Virus record (IMG/VR): IMGVR_UViG_3300025435_001056
Location: 62,001-126,000 of that record
Reading direction: 5' to 3' (one strand)
Length of the DNA stretch: 64,000 nt
Source: a virus
Below the pieces are notes generated by a model. The model saw only the letters and a list, made by a program, of their open reading frames with translations. It was not told the origin of the DNA and searched no databases. Of this stretch, positions 44,310-51,538 are shown piece by piece. Numbering within the stretch: position 1 is the first letter of the stretch; each line of letters begins with the position of its first letter. A program made the position numbers and the translations under genes.

Positions 44310-44706
44310 AACACTCTACCTGGCCTATGGGGCCAACATGCACCCGGCGGCCATGTCATGGCGATGCCCTAAGGCTCTGGGCGTAGGGTCATTTGTTCTG
44401 CGTGATTGGGAACTACAGTTTTACAACCATGCTACCATTGAGCCCAAGCGCGGCGCGGCCACACACGGAGTCTTGTGGGCCATCACCGAGGAATGCGAAG
44501 CTCATCTGGATGCGTTTGAAGGATTCCCCAGTTACTATACCAAACGCACCTGGATACAGGATGGCCAACAGTTTTTCTTTTACGAAATGACCGATCCCAA
44601 GTCAGGCCGTCCCAGCCCAGGCTATGTGGCCGACATCAAGGAAAGCTATGAATTCTGGCAGATGCCTGTACAGGCCTTATTTTCCGCACTCAATGAACCT
44701 GCGTAG
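44299..44706 (+). CDS. Gamma-glutamylcyclotransferase-like protein
   Basis: The 135 residues begin with RTLYLAYGANM (the YGSNL glycine loop) and contain LDAFEGFPSYYTKRT with the catalytic Glu74, as in the GGCT/AIG2 fold. Such enzymes release 5-oxoproline from gamma-glutamyl amines or glutathione. The start is a TTG overlapping the previous gene. In the phage it may act on glutathione or on a gamma-glutamyl modified product. The RimK-type ligase at 50540 also handles glutamate. Confidence 0.83.
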   Translation: MQDRTLYLAYGANMHPAAMSWRCPKALGVGSFVLRDWELQFYNHATIEPKRGAATHGVLWAITEECEAHLDAFEGFPSYYTKRTWIQDGQQFFFYEMTDPKSGRPSPGYVADIKESYEFWQMPVQALFSALNEPA

Positions 44707-44953
44707 AGAAACCGGACCCCTGTTAAAAAGTCCCATGGACTATATGCGGGATCGCGACAGCTTTCCTTATGCTCAGGAAATAGTCAAACCGTTTGGCCAG
44801 ATAGAATCGATTCTGGACTGGTGCAAGGAAGAACTGGTAGCCGAATGGCGCTGGCAGTTGATCAGTGCCAGTACCGATACCCGCCCGGGTCGCTACTGTT
44901 TTTTCTTTGATTCCGAAAGAGATTGTCTAGCATTTACCATGAAATGGGCCTGA
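44693..44953 (+). CDS. Hypothetical protein, 86 aa
   Basis: It ends in GRYCFFFDSERDCLAFTMKW, a C-terminal pattern (FDSxxDxxAFxxKW) common to small T4-like phage proteins. The ATG at 44693 lies inside the previous gene; the longer frame is not supported. No function is known. Confidence 0.75.
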   Translation: MNLRRETGPLLKSPMDYMRDRDSFPYAQEIVKPFGQIESILDWCKEELVAEWRWQLISASTDTRPGRYCFFFDSERDCLAFTMKWA

Positions 44954-44982
44954 TTGACCAGTAATGATTTTTTTGTTACAAT
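44954..44982 (+). promoter_or_regulatory. Early-type promoter (TTGACC family), near-leaderless
   Basis: TTGACC, 17 nt, TACAAT; the ATG at 44992 begins 10 nt after the hexamer's last base, leaving at most a few leader bases. Confidence 0.65.
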
Positions 44983-44991
44983 ACATATACT

Positions 44992-45342
44992 ATGAAAAAT
45001 TACAGATACCTAGGTGAAACAGCAGAAGTTTTGGGCAATAGATTAGATGCGGCTCGTGAGGCTAGAGATCGAGCTCGATCAGTCTGGGCCCGTAACTATT
45101 GGAATCAGGCCGTGGAACGACTCTTGTTCCAGTGGCATCAATTGCCCATCCTACATGATGCAGACGCCCGCATGACCATCATTCCTCGTTGGAACATAGA
45201 CTACAATTTTTATGAAGGTGACTATGGCAACGAAGGCTATGGCATCACTGACCGCGTGTTTGAAAAATTATTTAAACACGGCAACGACCTGACCGCAAGT
45301 TGGGAACGCAACAGAGAACGCAGATTGGCACGGGCACAATAA
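44992..45342 (+). CDS. Hypothetical protein, 116 aa
   Basis: A helical, Arg-rich N-terminal half (RLDAAREARDRARSVWARNY), a middle with FYEGDYGNEGYGITDRVFEK, and a basic end. There is no Shine-Dalgarno; the start lies almost at the predicted +1. Its stop overlaps the next ATG. Function unknown. Confidence 0.72.
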   Translation: MKNYRYLGETAEVLGNRLDAAREARDRARSVWARNYWNQAVERLLFQWHQLPILHDADARMTIIPRWNIDYNFYEGDYGNEGYGITDRVFEKLFKHGNDLTASWERNRERRLARAQ

Positions 45343-45518
45343 TGACATATACTAAACAAGCAAGATTTACTTCAGCTGACGGAAAAATTTTCCTAGTAGA
45401 TGAAGTTGTACAAGGACCAGCCGGTCTTACAGTGTACTATCACAACGAGGCCACCGAGGAACAATACAGTTGCCTGTTGGAAGCATTCGCAGAACGATTC
45501 CGAGAGCTGGTGCAATGA
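45342..45518 (+). CDS. Hypothetical protein, 58 aa
   Basis: Beta-rich N-terminal part (ARFTSADGKIFLVDEVVQGP) and a helical end (LLEAFAERFRELVQ). The start at the TAATG overlap and the ATGA end make it the middle member of a coupled trio. Confidence 0.65.
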   Translation: MTYTKQARFTSADGKIFLVDEVVQGPAGLTVYYHNEATEEQYSCLLEAFAERFRELVQ

Positions 45519-45706
45519 CCGACGATCGCCTCATGGTGGTACAGGCTGTGTTTGATGGTAAATTGAGTCAAGACTATCTTACACAGGACGAAATTGACGA
45601 GTTTGCTATCTTGGTTGCAGACGTGGCCATGGAACAGCTCATGAGCGAAGCTGAGTCTCGTGGATGCAGTGTTTTTGAAGGTATAGATGGAGATCCTGTA
45701 CACTAG
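45515..45706 (+). CDS. Hypothetical protein, 63 aa
   Basis: An acidic helical protein (MVVQAVFDGKLSQDYLTQDE, VADVAMEQLMSEAE). ATGA coupling upstream. No motif is recognised. Confidence 0.65.
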   Translation: MTDDRLMVVQAVFDGKLSQDYLTQDEIDEFAILVADVAMEQLMSEAESRGCSVFEGIDGDPVH

Positions 45707-45707
45707 G

Positions 45708-45736
45708 TTGACACAGTAATAGTTTTGTTGTAAAAT
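45708..45736 (+). promoter_or_regulatory. Sigma70-like promoter of the ParB-like/ABC-GNAT operon
   Basis: TTGACA, 17 nt, TAAAAT, about 60 nt upstream of the ATG at 45799. It begins two bases after the previous stop. Confidence 0.7.
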
Positions 45737-45798
45737 AGTAGTTAATTGGCAATAGATGAATAAAAACTTGCGCCAAATACAATTTGAAAGAAAATAAA

Positions 45799-47025
45799 AT
45801 GCAATCAGTAAGTAATCTTGTCGTAGATAGCACAACAGCGCCACAGTGCGTTCCTCCACAGACCTATGCTCAAAAGGTCAATTCCAAATACAGTAATTCA
45901 GACTCATTCTTTGTAGATCTCAAGAAAAGAATTGACGATACCATAAACGGATTACCACATTTCAAACAGATAGGGTTGCGTGGTAGCCTAAAAAATGCCA
46001 TGGATATTTGGCAAAAAAACTTTTCTCATATTAAACAGTTTTCAGATTTGCAATTGGTCAATTGTCACTATCGACCTCTCAGCGATATATTGATCGATAC
46101 AACCATGCAGAGAAAATTAGATTTATCCTGGGTCATGTATTTGTTGAAAAAGTTTTGTGAAGTGCAGGCAGTACCAATTCAAGTCTATCAAGTAATCAAA
46201 GGTGAAGCTGAACTAAATTACTGTCCTGTAGGCGAAGAGTTATATGCTAGCTGGGATGGTCAACACACCGCTGTGCTATTTTATTTCATTGCTGTTTGGA
46301 TACTGGGTGAAGATCCTACCAAAGTTATGATTCCAGTAAACATTTATCCAGTTAGTAAAAAAAGCGTAATCCGTCAGGTGTTTGTTGGCAATAACAGTAG
46401 CGATGGCAAAAAACTTTTGGAGGAAATCGACCTATTCCAGCAAAAAGTCTATGGTGTCCGCATTGACGAAAACAACAATCCAGACTGGGTGTCTGCCGAG
46501 CTCAAGCAACAGTATCTTGAACAGGCAGATTTATTTGTTACAGCAGAAAAATTTGGAGATACCCAAGAACCCGGAGCTATCAGTCGTATGCAAGAAATAA
46601 ATGGCTATTCTAGCGACATCATTCGTAAGTTTGCCATATACACCACAACCATTCCAGTAGCTCGACCAATTGCCAGTCAGGAAATAGAGATCATGTGTCG
46701 TTTCTTTGATGTTGCCAAGTCCAGTGCAGTAGATTACACTGACGAGGAAATAGTTGATCTAGGACAACATTTGCATGGATTGTTTGACGCTAATTTTCAC
46801 GAAAGTAGTCCGCTTTGGGACAAAGTACGCACAGCCTACAATAACTGGTGGGATGATTTTTATGACGGAATTCCAGAGGACCGTAAACCTACTCGCAGTC
46901 GTGTTAGCAAGAATTGGACCACAGGAGGACCTTTTTTATGGCATCAATTGAAAAAAACTTGGGATGGCCGTTTGCCAAGAATGATCAACAGTCCATTTCA
47001 ACCATTTGCTAAGGATCTGTATTAA
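45799..47025 (+). CDS. ParB/DGQHR-like protein, 408 aa
   Basis: The region HYRPLSDILIDTTMQRKLDL (about 90-110) to LYASWDGQHTAVLFYF (149-164, DGQHT at 153-157) has the ParB-N/DGQHR pattern, in which an aspartate-glycine-x-His core sits in a nucleotide-binding or nuclease-like fold. The C-terminal 200 residues are helical and unrecognised. The start at 45799 lacks a strong ribosome site. It heads a three-gene operon with an unknown 187-residue protein and an ABC-ATPase/GNAT fusion. A DNA-modifying or DNA-sensing role is inferred from that context. Confidence 0.7.
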   Translation: MQSVSNLVVDSTTAPQCVPPQTYAQKVNSKYSNSDSFFVDLKKRIDDTINGLPHFKQIGLRGSLKNAMDIWQKNFSHIKQFSDLQLVNCHYRPLSDILIDTTMQRKLDLSWVMYLLKKFCEVQAVPIQVYQVIKGEAELNYCPVGEELYASWDGQHTAVLFYFIAVWILGEDPTKVMIPVNIYPVSKKSVIRQVFVGNNSSDGKKLLEEIDLFQQKVYGVRIDENNNPDWVSAELKQQYLEQADLFVTAEKFGDTQEPGAISRMQEINGYSSDIIRKFAIYTTTIPVARPIASQEIEIMCRFFDVAKSSAVDYTDEEIVDLGQHLHGLFDANFHESSPLWDKVRTAYNNWWDDFYDGIPEDRKPTRSRVSKNWTTGGPFLWHQLKKTWDGRLPRMINSPFQPFAKDLY

Positions 47026-47026
47026 C

Positions 47027-47590
47027 ATGAAAAATACTCAATCCTTGGTGGAAGGATTTGTCAAACCCAGTAGAGGACGCGGTGTCAAACGCGACGATTT
47101 GGCTTATGAACAGGCCCTAGAAACCACAACTATAGAATTAGAGCGACTATTAGATATCTATCGCACCACTGTATTTGTGGAGGACATGCGAGCCCGATTG
47201 TATCGCGATAGCATTGATCACTGGATTCGTCGTTATCACGGTTATGCAATTGAAGGAAAAATTAAAAGTCATTATCGCGAAATTGGAGTAGACGAAAAAG
47301 ATTCGGTATTTGAACACGTGCTACCGGCTAGTAGTGTGGTAGACATGCTGATACAGGATCGATTGACCATTAATCAAGCTCTGAATACCCCGACCTGTCT
47401 GATCAAAAAATCTAGTGACCTAGTGTTAAAGGACAATGGTCTGACCAAACAGAGCCCAGATAATTGGCGTTTTTTTCGACGTTATTCAGTTTTAAATTCT
47501 AGTTTTGTAACGTATGACGGGAAAGCAATTACCAATATCAATGACTGGACATTGGATAATCACTGGAATTTATTTGGAATAACACTATGA
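47027..47590 (+). CDS. Unknown protein, middle gene of the ParB-like/ABC-GNAT operon
   Basis: No family is certain in these 187 residues. The layout RLYRDSIDHWIRRYHGYAIE ... DSVFEHVLPASSVVDMLI ... KQSPDNWRFFRRY with Glu96-His97-x-x-Pro100 resembles HNH-type nucleases, in which EHxxP is part of the metal site, but the Cys/Asn partners are not obvious. Its end overlaps the next ATG. It starts one base after the ParB-like gene. Confidence 0.6.
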   Translation: MKNTQSLVEGFVKPSRGRGVKRDDLAYEQALETTTIELERLLDIYRTTVFVEDMRARLYRDSIDHWIRRYHGYAIEGKIKSHYREIGVDEKDSVFEHVLPASSVVDMLIQDRLTINQALNTPTCLIKKSSDLVLKDNGLTKQSPDNWRFFRRYSVLNSSFVTYDGKAITNINDWTLDNHWNLFGITL

Positions 47591-48645
47591 GCTATCTGGA
47601 CGAAATACGAAAAAAGTACGACATACGGGACCATGTAGAGTCCCCAGTAACCATACCCAATTTGCCCAAGGAAGGAATCGTACTGATTGTGGGTACTTCG
47701 GGGTCGGGCAAAAGTACTATACTACGCAACCTAGGTATTGCTAAGTCTCCGGTGGTAAACAATGACCGCACAACCATTGAAAACTTTTCCTCTCCCGAGC
47801 GTGGTGAAGAACTCTTGTTGGCCTCTGGGCTTAGATCAATACCTGCTTGGTTCAGACCTCCTGGCACCTTGAGCAATGGTGAATATCACCGCTTTGAAAT
47901 GGCTCTGTGCCTGGACCAAGGCATTGGTGTGGTCGATGAGTTTACCAGCGTGGTTGATCGAGACACTGCCAAGAGCCTGGCCTACAGCATGCGCAAGTAT
48001 TATGATCAGCGTGGCACTGACCAGCCCTTGTACATAGCATCATGCCACAGAGACATTATTGACTGGTTAGATCCTGATTACATCTACGACACTGACATGC
48101 AGGAATTAACTGCAAGGGGGTCGCTTCATCTTCGATTGGGGCGAAGACCCGAACTCACACTCACCATCAAAAGCACAAGTGTCGACCATTGGCGACATTT
48201 CCGCCGTCATCACTATTTAGATACTGCTATCTCACGAAGTGCTCACTACTATGTCCTACTGCTGGGTGACAAGCCCATCGGCTTTCATGCCGCCATACAC
48301 TCAACCAACAGAGATATTCACTCCTACTGGCGTGGGCATAGAACTGTGATCCTGCCCGAGTTTCAGGGTATGGGCATAGGTACTGCCTTCTCAGATGCCA
48401 TTGCTGAGATCTATGTGAGTCACGGATTTAGATACTTTAGCAAGACAGCACATCCAAGTTTTGGTGAACATCGTCAAAAGAGTCCGCTCTGGCGAGCCAC
48501 CAGTACCAACTTGAAAAGTCGCTTAGGCAGTTACCTGCTGAAAGATGGCACTGCTAGAAAGATGCCCGGCTATGGTGGCACCACTACTGCCAGAGATGCT
48601 GGTCGACTTTGCTACAGCCACGAATACATTGGCAAAAAATCCTAG
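47587..48645 (+). CDS. ABC-type ATPase fused to a GNAT (Mom-like) acyltransferase domain, 352 aa
   Basis: The N-terminal half (1-175) is a soluble ABC ATPase: Walker A GTSGSGKST (36-44), signature LSNGE (95-99), Walker B IGVVDE (113-118) and the H-loop His154. The C-terminal half (195-345) is a GNAT domain with HWRHFRRHHYLD, RTVILPEFQGMGIGTAFSD and KTAHPSFGEHRQKSPLWR. The closest look-alike I recall is the Mom-type and 'ABC-GNAT' families of mobile elements. Mom adds an acyl-derived group to adenine in phage Mu DNA. No transmembrane part exists, so it is not a transporter. Confidence 0.88.
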   Translation: MSYLDEIRKKYDIRDHVESPVTIPNLPKEGIVLIVGTSGSGKSTILRNLGIAKSPVVNNDRTTIENFSSPERGEELLLASGLRSIPAWFRPPGTLSNGEYHRFEMALCLDQGIGVVDEFTSVVDRDTAKSLAYSMRKYYDQRGTDQPLYIASCHRDIIDWLDPDYIYDTDMQELTARGSLHLRLGRRPELTLTIKSTSVDHWRHFRRHHYLDTAISRSAHYYVLLLGDKPIGFHAAIHSTNRDIHSYWRGHRTVILPEFQGMGIGTAFSDAIAEIYVSHGFRYFSKTAHPSFGEHRQKSPLWRATSTNLKSRLGSYLLKDGTARKMPGYGGTTTARDAGRLCYSHEYIGKKS

Positions 48646-48697
48646 ACCTCTATAAAAAAATATTCTTTGCAGTATAGATAAAATCTATTAAAATTGT

Positions 48698-48749
48698 TTG
48701 ACAATAGAGATATATAATTATACAATAAACTATCAGTACAAACACTGAT
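48698..48749 (+). promoter_or_regulatory. Sigma70-like promoter with 5'-terminal hairpin for the ahpC operon
   Basis: TTGACA, 17 nt, TACAAT (48721-48726). The predicted +1 near 48733 coincides with an ATCAGT/ACTGAT hairpin (48732-48749). AAAGGAAA precedes the ATG. Confidence 0.65.
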
Positions 48750-48779
48750 CCACCAATTTTACTTTGAAAGGAAACAAGC

Positions 48780-49322
48780 ATGAAAACAGTAGGACACAAA
48801 TTAGAAAAGTTTACAGTAACCGGCGTTCGTCCAGGACAGCCAGAGGATGCATTTTTTGACATCACCGACGAGTCATTCGCCGGCAAGTGGAAGGTAATTG
48901 TTTACTATCCAAAAGATTTTACATTCGTATGCCCAACTGAAATTGTTGCATATGACAAATTGAATCAGGACTTTGAGGATCGCGATGCAGTCCTGTTGAC
49001 AGGTTCAACCGACAACGAGTTCTGTAAGGTCAGCTGGCAAAAGAGCCACCCAGACTTGATTAATATCAAGCACACACAGTTTGCTGACACACAGCGTGGC
49101 GAGTTATCATTGATTGAGCAGTTGGGAGTATTCTATGCTCCTGCCGGTGCCGCACTTCGTGCCACATTTATTGTTGATCCAGACAACACAATCCAACACG
49201 TTACAGTCAACAACTTGGATGTGGGTCGTAGCCCAGAAGAAACACTTCGTGTGTTGGATGCGTTACAAACAGGCGAATTGTGTGCTTGTAACCGCACCGT
49301 AGGCGGAGCCACTTTATCGTGA
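48780..49322 (+). CDS. ahpC: Peroxiredoxin AhpC-type
   Basis: The 180 residues are a typical 2-Cys peroxiredoxin: KDFTFVCPTEIVAY with peroxidatic Cys51, TDNEFCKVSWQ, RATFIVDPDNTIQH, and resolving Cys in ELCACN near 168. It reduces H2O2 and organic peroxides. The AhpF partner is absent, but AhpD is encoded two genes downstream, as in actinobacterial AhpC/AhpD. The middle gene is a DUF2061 membrane protein. Own promoter and strong ribosome site. Confidence 0.95.
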   Translation: MKTVGHKLEKFTVTGVRPGQPEDAFFDITDESFAGKWKVIVYYPKDFTFVCPTEIVAYDKLNQDFEDRDAVLLTGSTDNEFCKVSWQKSHPDLINIKHTQFADTQRGELSLIEQLGVFYAPAGAALRATFIVDPDNTIQHVTVNNLDVGRSPEETLRVLDALQTGELCACNRTVGGATLS

Positions 49323-49522
49323 GCGATGATGCTGTACGCAGTCTGGCCAAGGCCGTCAGTTGGCGGGTCACCGGAACCATTGATACTTTCATTATCAGTT
49401 GGATCATAACCGGTGAACCCTTGATTGCCAGTGGGATTGCGTTTACAGAAATCATGACCAAAATAGCATTGTTTTGGGCCCATGAACGGGTCTGGAACCG
49501 AATACAATGGGGAAAGAAATGA
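49319..49522 (+). CDS. DUF2061 family membrane protein, 67 aa
   Basis: The sequence SLAKAVSWRVTGTIDTFIIS and TEIMTKIALFWAHERVWNRI matches DUF2061, small predicted inner-membrane proteins with two helices. It starts with GTG overlapping the ahpC stop (GTGA), and its stop overlaps the AhpD start. DUF2061 genes are often found near cysteine/sulfur or adenylylsulfate kinase genes in bacteria; the role in a peroxide operon is not known. Confidence 0.85.
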   Translation: MSDDAVRSLAKAVSWRVTGTIDTFIISWIITGEPLIASGIAFTEIMTKIALFWAHERVWNRIQWGKK

Positions 49523-50037
49523 GTTGGATAGATACTATCAAGGAAGCATTACCAGATTATGCCAAAGACATAAAATTAAATCTGGATTCAGTTATTAAAA
49601 GAAGTACCTTAACAGATGAAGTTGCTAATGCGTGTGCGTTAGCCGCGGCGTTTGCTACAGGTAATGGTAAATTAATTACATTTGTTAGCAGTAATTTTAC
49701 AGACGAACAAACTGTTGTTCGTGATGCCGCACTTACAGCGGCAAGTTTAATGGCAATGACAAATAGTTGGTACCCCTATGTTGAAATGGCCGACGATCCT
49801 GCGTTAAAAGGCTTACCTGCTCAACTCAGGATGAACGCTATTGCTAGCCACGGTGGTACAACTAAGGCTAATTTTGAAGCATTTAGTTTGGCCGCAAGCA
49901 TTGTGGGCAAGTGTCATTTCTGTGTCAAGGCACACTACGAAGGTCTCAAAAAGATGGGTTACACAGTAGAACAGTTGCGTGACATTGGTCGTATTGCCGC
50001 GGTAATCAACTCGGTGGCCAAGGTGTTGAATTCGTAA
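49519..50037 (+). CDS. ahpD: Alkylhydroperoxidase AhpD-family protein
   Basis: The helical 172-residue protein has the AhpD core at KCHFCVKAHYEGLKKMG: Cys132-x-x-Cys135 and His139, the proton relay and disulfide pair that reduce AhpC with electrons from lipoamide enzymes. The start at MSWIDTIKEA (49519) is preferred over the upstream in-frame GTG/ATG because the preceding codons belong to the DUF2061 gene. AhpC and AhpD together would give a complete two-component peroxidase if host dihydrolipoamide is available. Confidence 0.93.
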   Translation: MSWIDTIKEALPDYAKDIKLNLDSVIKRSTLTDEVANACALAAAFATGNGKLITFVSSNFTDEQTVVRDAALTAASLMAMTNSWYPYVEMADDPALKGLPAQLRMNAIASHGGTTKANFEAFSLAASIVGKCHFCVKAHYEGLKKMGYTVEQLRDIGRIAAVINSVAKVLNS

Positions 50038-50059
50038 CACAAATGTAACAATTGGGTCG

Positions 50060-50065
50060 TAAATA
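50060..50065 (+). promoter_or_regulatory. Late-type promoter (GTAAATA), leaderless geometry
   Basis: TAAATA-N4-ATG at 50070; no Shine-Dalgarno. Confidence 0.5.
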
Positions 50066-50069
50066 CCTT

Positions 50070-50285
50070 ATGGTACTAGAAAAAGATCACGACCGAGTAG
50101 CTCGGTGGAATCACGACAACAATTGTTGGTTCATTCAAGATCGTATTATCTATCGTTGGTGCGATCTACGAGGTCGCAGTGTCACCGATTGGTATGATAA
50201 TCTTTCGGTGGCGTTAGAATACGCTATAAATCGGGCACAAGATAAGGTGAACGCTGGATCCGTAACCAGCACTAAAGAGCCGTAA
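50070..50285 (+). CDS. Hypothetical protein, 71 aa
   Basis: A small basic/aromatic protein (RVARWNHDNNCWFIQDRIIY, DWYDNLSVALEYAINRAQD). I take the ATG at 50070 rather than the TTG at 50052 because a TAAATA stands 4 nt upstream and matches the leaderless pattern of other genes. The stop codon lies inside the terminator stem. Function unknown. Confidence 0.65.
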   Translation: MVLEKDHDRVARWNHDNNCWFIQDRIIYRWCDLRGRSVTDWYDNLSVALEYAINRAQDKVNAGSVTSTKEP

Positions 50286-50297
50286 GGCTCTTTTTTT
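50274..50297 (+). terminator. Rho-independent terminator
   Basis: AAAGAGCC (50274-50281), loop GTAA, GGCTCTTT (50286-50293), T-run. It overlaps the last codons of the preceding gene. Confidence 0.88.
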
Positions 50298-50315
50298 ATT
50301 ATCATAATTTTTGAC

Positions 50316-50344
50316 TTGCTTTTTGATATATAATATGTTACAAT
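50316..50344 (+). promoter_or_regulatory. Possible sigma70-like promoter
   Basis: TTGCTT, 17 nt, TACAAT; an overlapping TTGACT (50311) and a TATAAT (50329) have poor mutual spacing, so exact elements are uncertain. Confidence 0.4.
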
Positions 50345-50364
50345 AATATTACAAAGGAGACGCC

Positions 50365-50496
50365 ATGAAGGTTAAAAAATTAATTGCAAAGCTATATCGT
50401 GCTGAGATCGAGCACAACATGGCCCAGGCCAAGAAGTTTTGGTTAAAGCTATTGAAAAAGAGCCTTAAGGGCAAGCACACCGAAGCAGTCAAGTAA
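50365..50496 (+). CDS. Small basic protein, 43 aa
   Basis: MKVKKLIAKLYRAEIEHNMA continues as a Lys-rich helix ending in KSLKGKHTEAVK. I recall this type from aquatic T4-like phages. AAAGGAGA precedes the ATG. A nucleic-acid or ribosome-binding role is possible given the charge but unproved. Confidence 0.75.
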   Translation: MKVKKLIAKLYRAEIEHNMAQAKKFWLKLLKKSLKGKHTEAVK

Positions 50497-50528
50497 TACA
50501 GTATTTTGATACCTAAAACCAAGGTCGG

Positions 50529-50534
50529 TAAATA
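50529..50534 (+). promoter_or_regulatory. Late-type promoter (GGTAAATA), leaderless geometry, for the RimK-like gene
   Basis: TAAATA-N5-ATG places +1 on the A of the start codon at 50540. The only AAGG is 17 nt upstream of the ATG, too far to act as a Shine-Dalgarno. Confidence 0.55.
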
Positions 50535-50539
50535 TTGGT

Positions 50540-51424
50540 ATGAGTGTAATCATACTGACAAAACTGGATCGTAACGAATACGAATCGACTCGTTTAGTTG
50601 AAAGTTTTGCGGCCAAGGGCATTGAAGCTCGTATGTGCCATCCCGACGACTTTGATATCATTGTGGATCTCGACATACATAAGGGCATCAAGTACAAGGG
50701 CGAAGATCTAGAACTGCCCAAACTGGTCCTGGTGCGGTTGGGTGCCGGCATACTGCCATTCCAACTGGCAGTGGTGCGTCATTTTGAACAGGCTGGGATT
50801 CCTTGTATCAACGGTAGTTTGCCTATAGAAACGGTCAAGGACAAGTTGCGTAGTAGCCAAATCTTAAGTCGATCAGGTATTCCTATTCCCAACACCATGA
50901 TGGTGCGATTACCCATAGACGATGGACTAGTGGAAACAAACATTGGCTTTCCCTGTGTGGTCAAGGTTGTAACCGGTTCGTACGGTGAAGGTGTTTATCT
51001 TTGCGAACGAAAACGCGACTACAAGAAGTTGATGGAGTTTGTGGACAACCTGGGCAACAAAAAAACCATGATAGTGCAGGAATACCTGGGTGAACGACCT
51101 GGTGAAGACCTGCGAGTCTTGGTCATAGGCGGCAAGGTCATAGGTGCCATGCGCCGTACCGCACCCGAAGGTGATTTCCGTGCCAACATCACCAACGGCG
51201 GCACTGGCGAAAACTTTGAAGTCACAGAAGAAATCGACTACATTGCCAGAAAAACAGCTCGATCTCTAAATTTAGACATTGCTGGTGTTGATTTGTTGTT
51301 TGACAAGCGTGGATTCCGTGTGTGTGAAGCCAACTCAAATCCTGGTTTTATTGGCTTTGAAAGATTCTGTGGCGTAGATGTAGCAGATTTAATCACGGAA
51401 TATATCAAGTTCCGCACACAGTAA
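50540..51424 (+). CDS. RimK-type alpha-L-glutamate ligase (ATP-grasp)
   Basis: The 294-residue ATP-grasp protein has IPIPNTMMVRLPI, PCVVKVVTGSYGEGVYLCE, MIVQEYLGERPGEDLRVLVI, GKVIGAMRRTAPEGDFRANI and FRVCEANSNPGFIGFE with the metal-binding Glu and Asn. RimK adds glutamates to ribosomal protein S6; relatives make coenzyme F420-gamma-glutamate or mysosporine-like tails. A phage copy could modify the host ribosome or a virion protein. It is preceded by a leaderless late-type start and followed by a perfect-palindrome terminator. Confidence 0.92.
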   Translation: MSVIILTKLDRNEYESTRLVESFAAKGIEARMCHPDDFDIIVDLDIHKGIKYKGEDLELPKLVLVRLGAGILPFQLAVVRHFEQAGIPCINGSLPIETVKDKLRSSQILSRSGIPIPNTMMVRLPIDDGLVETNIGFPCVVKVVTGSYGEGVYLCERKRDYKKLMEFVDNLGNKKTMIVQEYLGERPGEDLRVLVIGGKVIGAMRRTAPEGDFRANITNGGTGENFEVTEEIDYIARKTARSLNLDIAGVDLLFDKRGFRVCEANSNPGFIGFERFCGVDVADLITEYIKFRTQ

Positions 51425-51445
51425 ATCTATAAACAACATCAATTG

Positions 51446-51467
51446 ACCCCGTTTAAACGGGGTTTTT
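51446..51467 (+). terminator. Rho-independent terminator with a perfect 18-bp palindrome
   Basis: ACCCCGTTTAAACGGGGT (51446-51463) is a perfect palindrome followed by a T-run. The same ACCCCG/CGGGGT ends occur in the terminator at 53291. Confidence 0.88.
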
Positions 51468-51484
51468 GTCTATTAACTAAACGG

Positions 51485-51513
51485 TTGACCCAAAATGATC
51501 AATTTTGTATAAT
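51485..51513 (+). promoter_or_regulatory. Early-type promoter (TTGACC family)
   Basis: TTGACC, 17-nt spacer with CAAAATG and CAATTTT, TATAAT. It drives the secreted-type protein at 51539. Confidence 0.8.
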
Positions 51514-51538
51514 ACAATATACAATCATCGGAGTCATA

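Noticed and set aside
47587-48120. ABC transporter ATPase
   Set aside because: No permease gene or membrane segment nearby, and the ATPase is fused to a GNAT domain.
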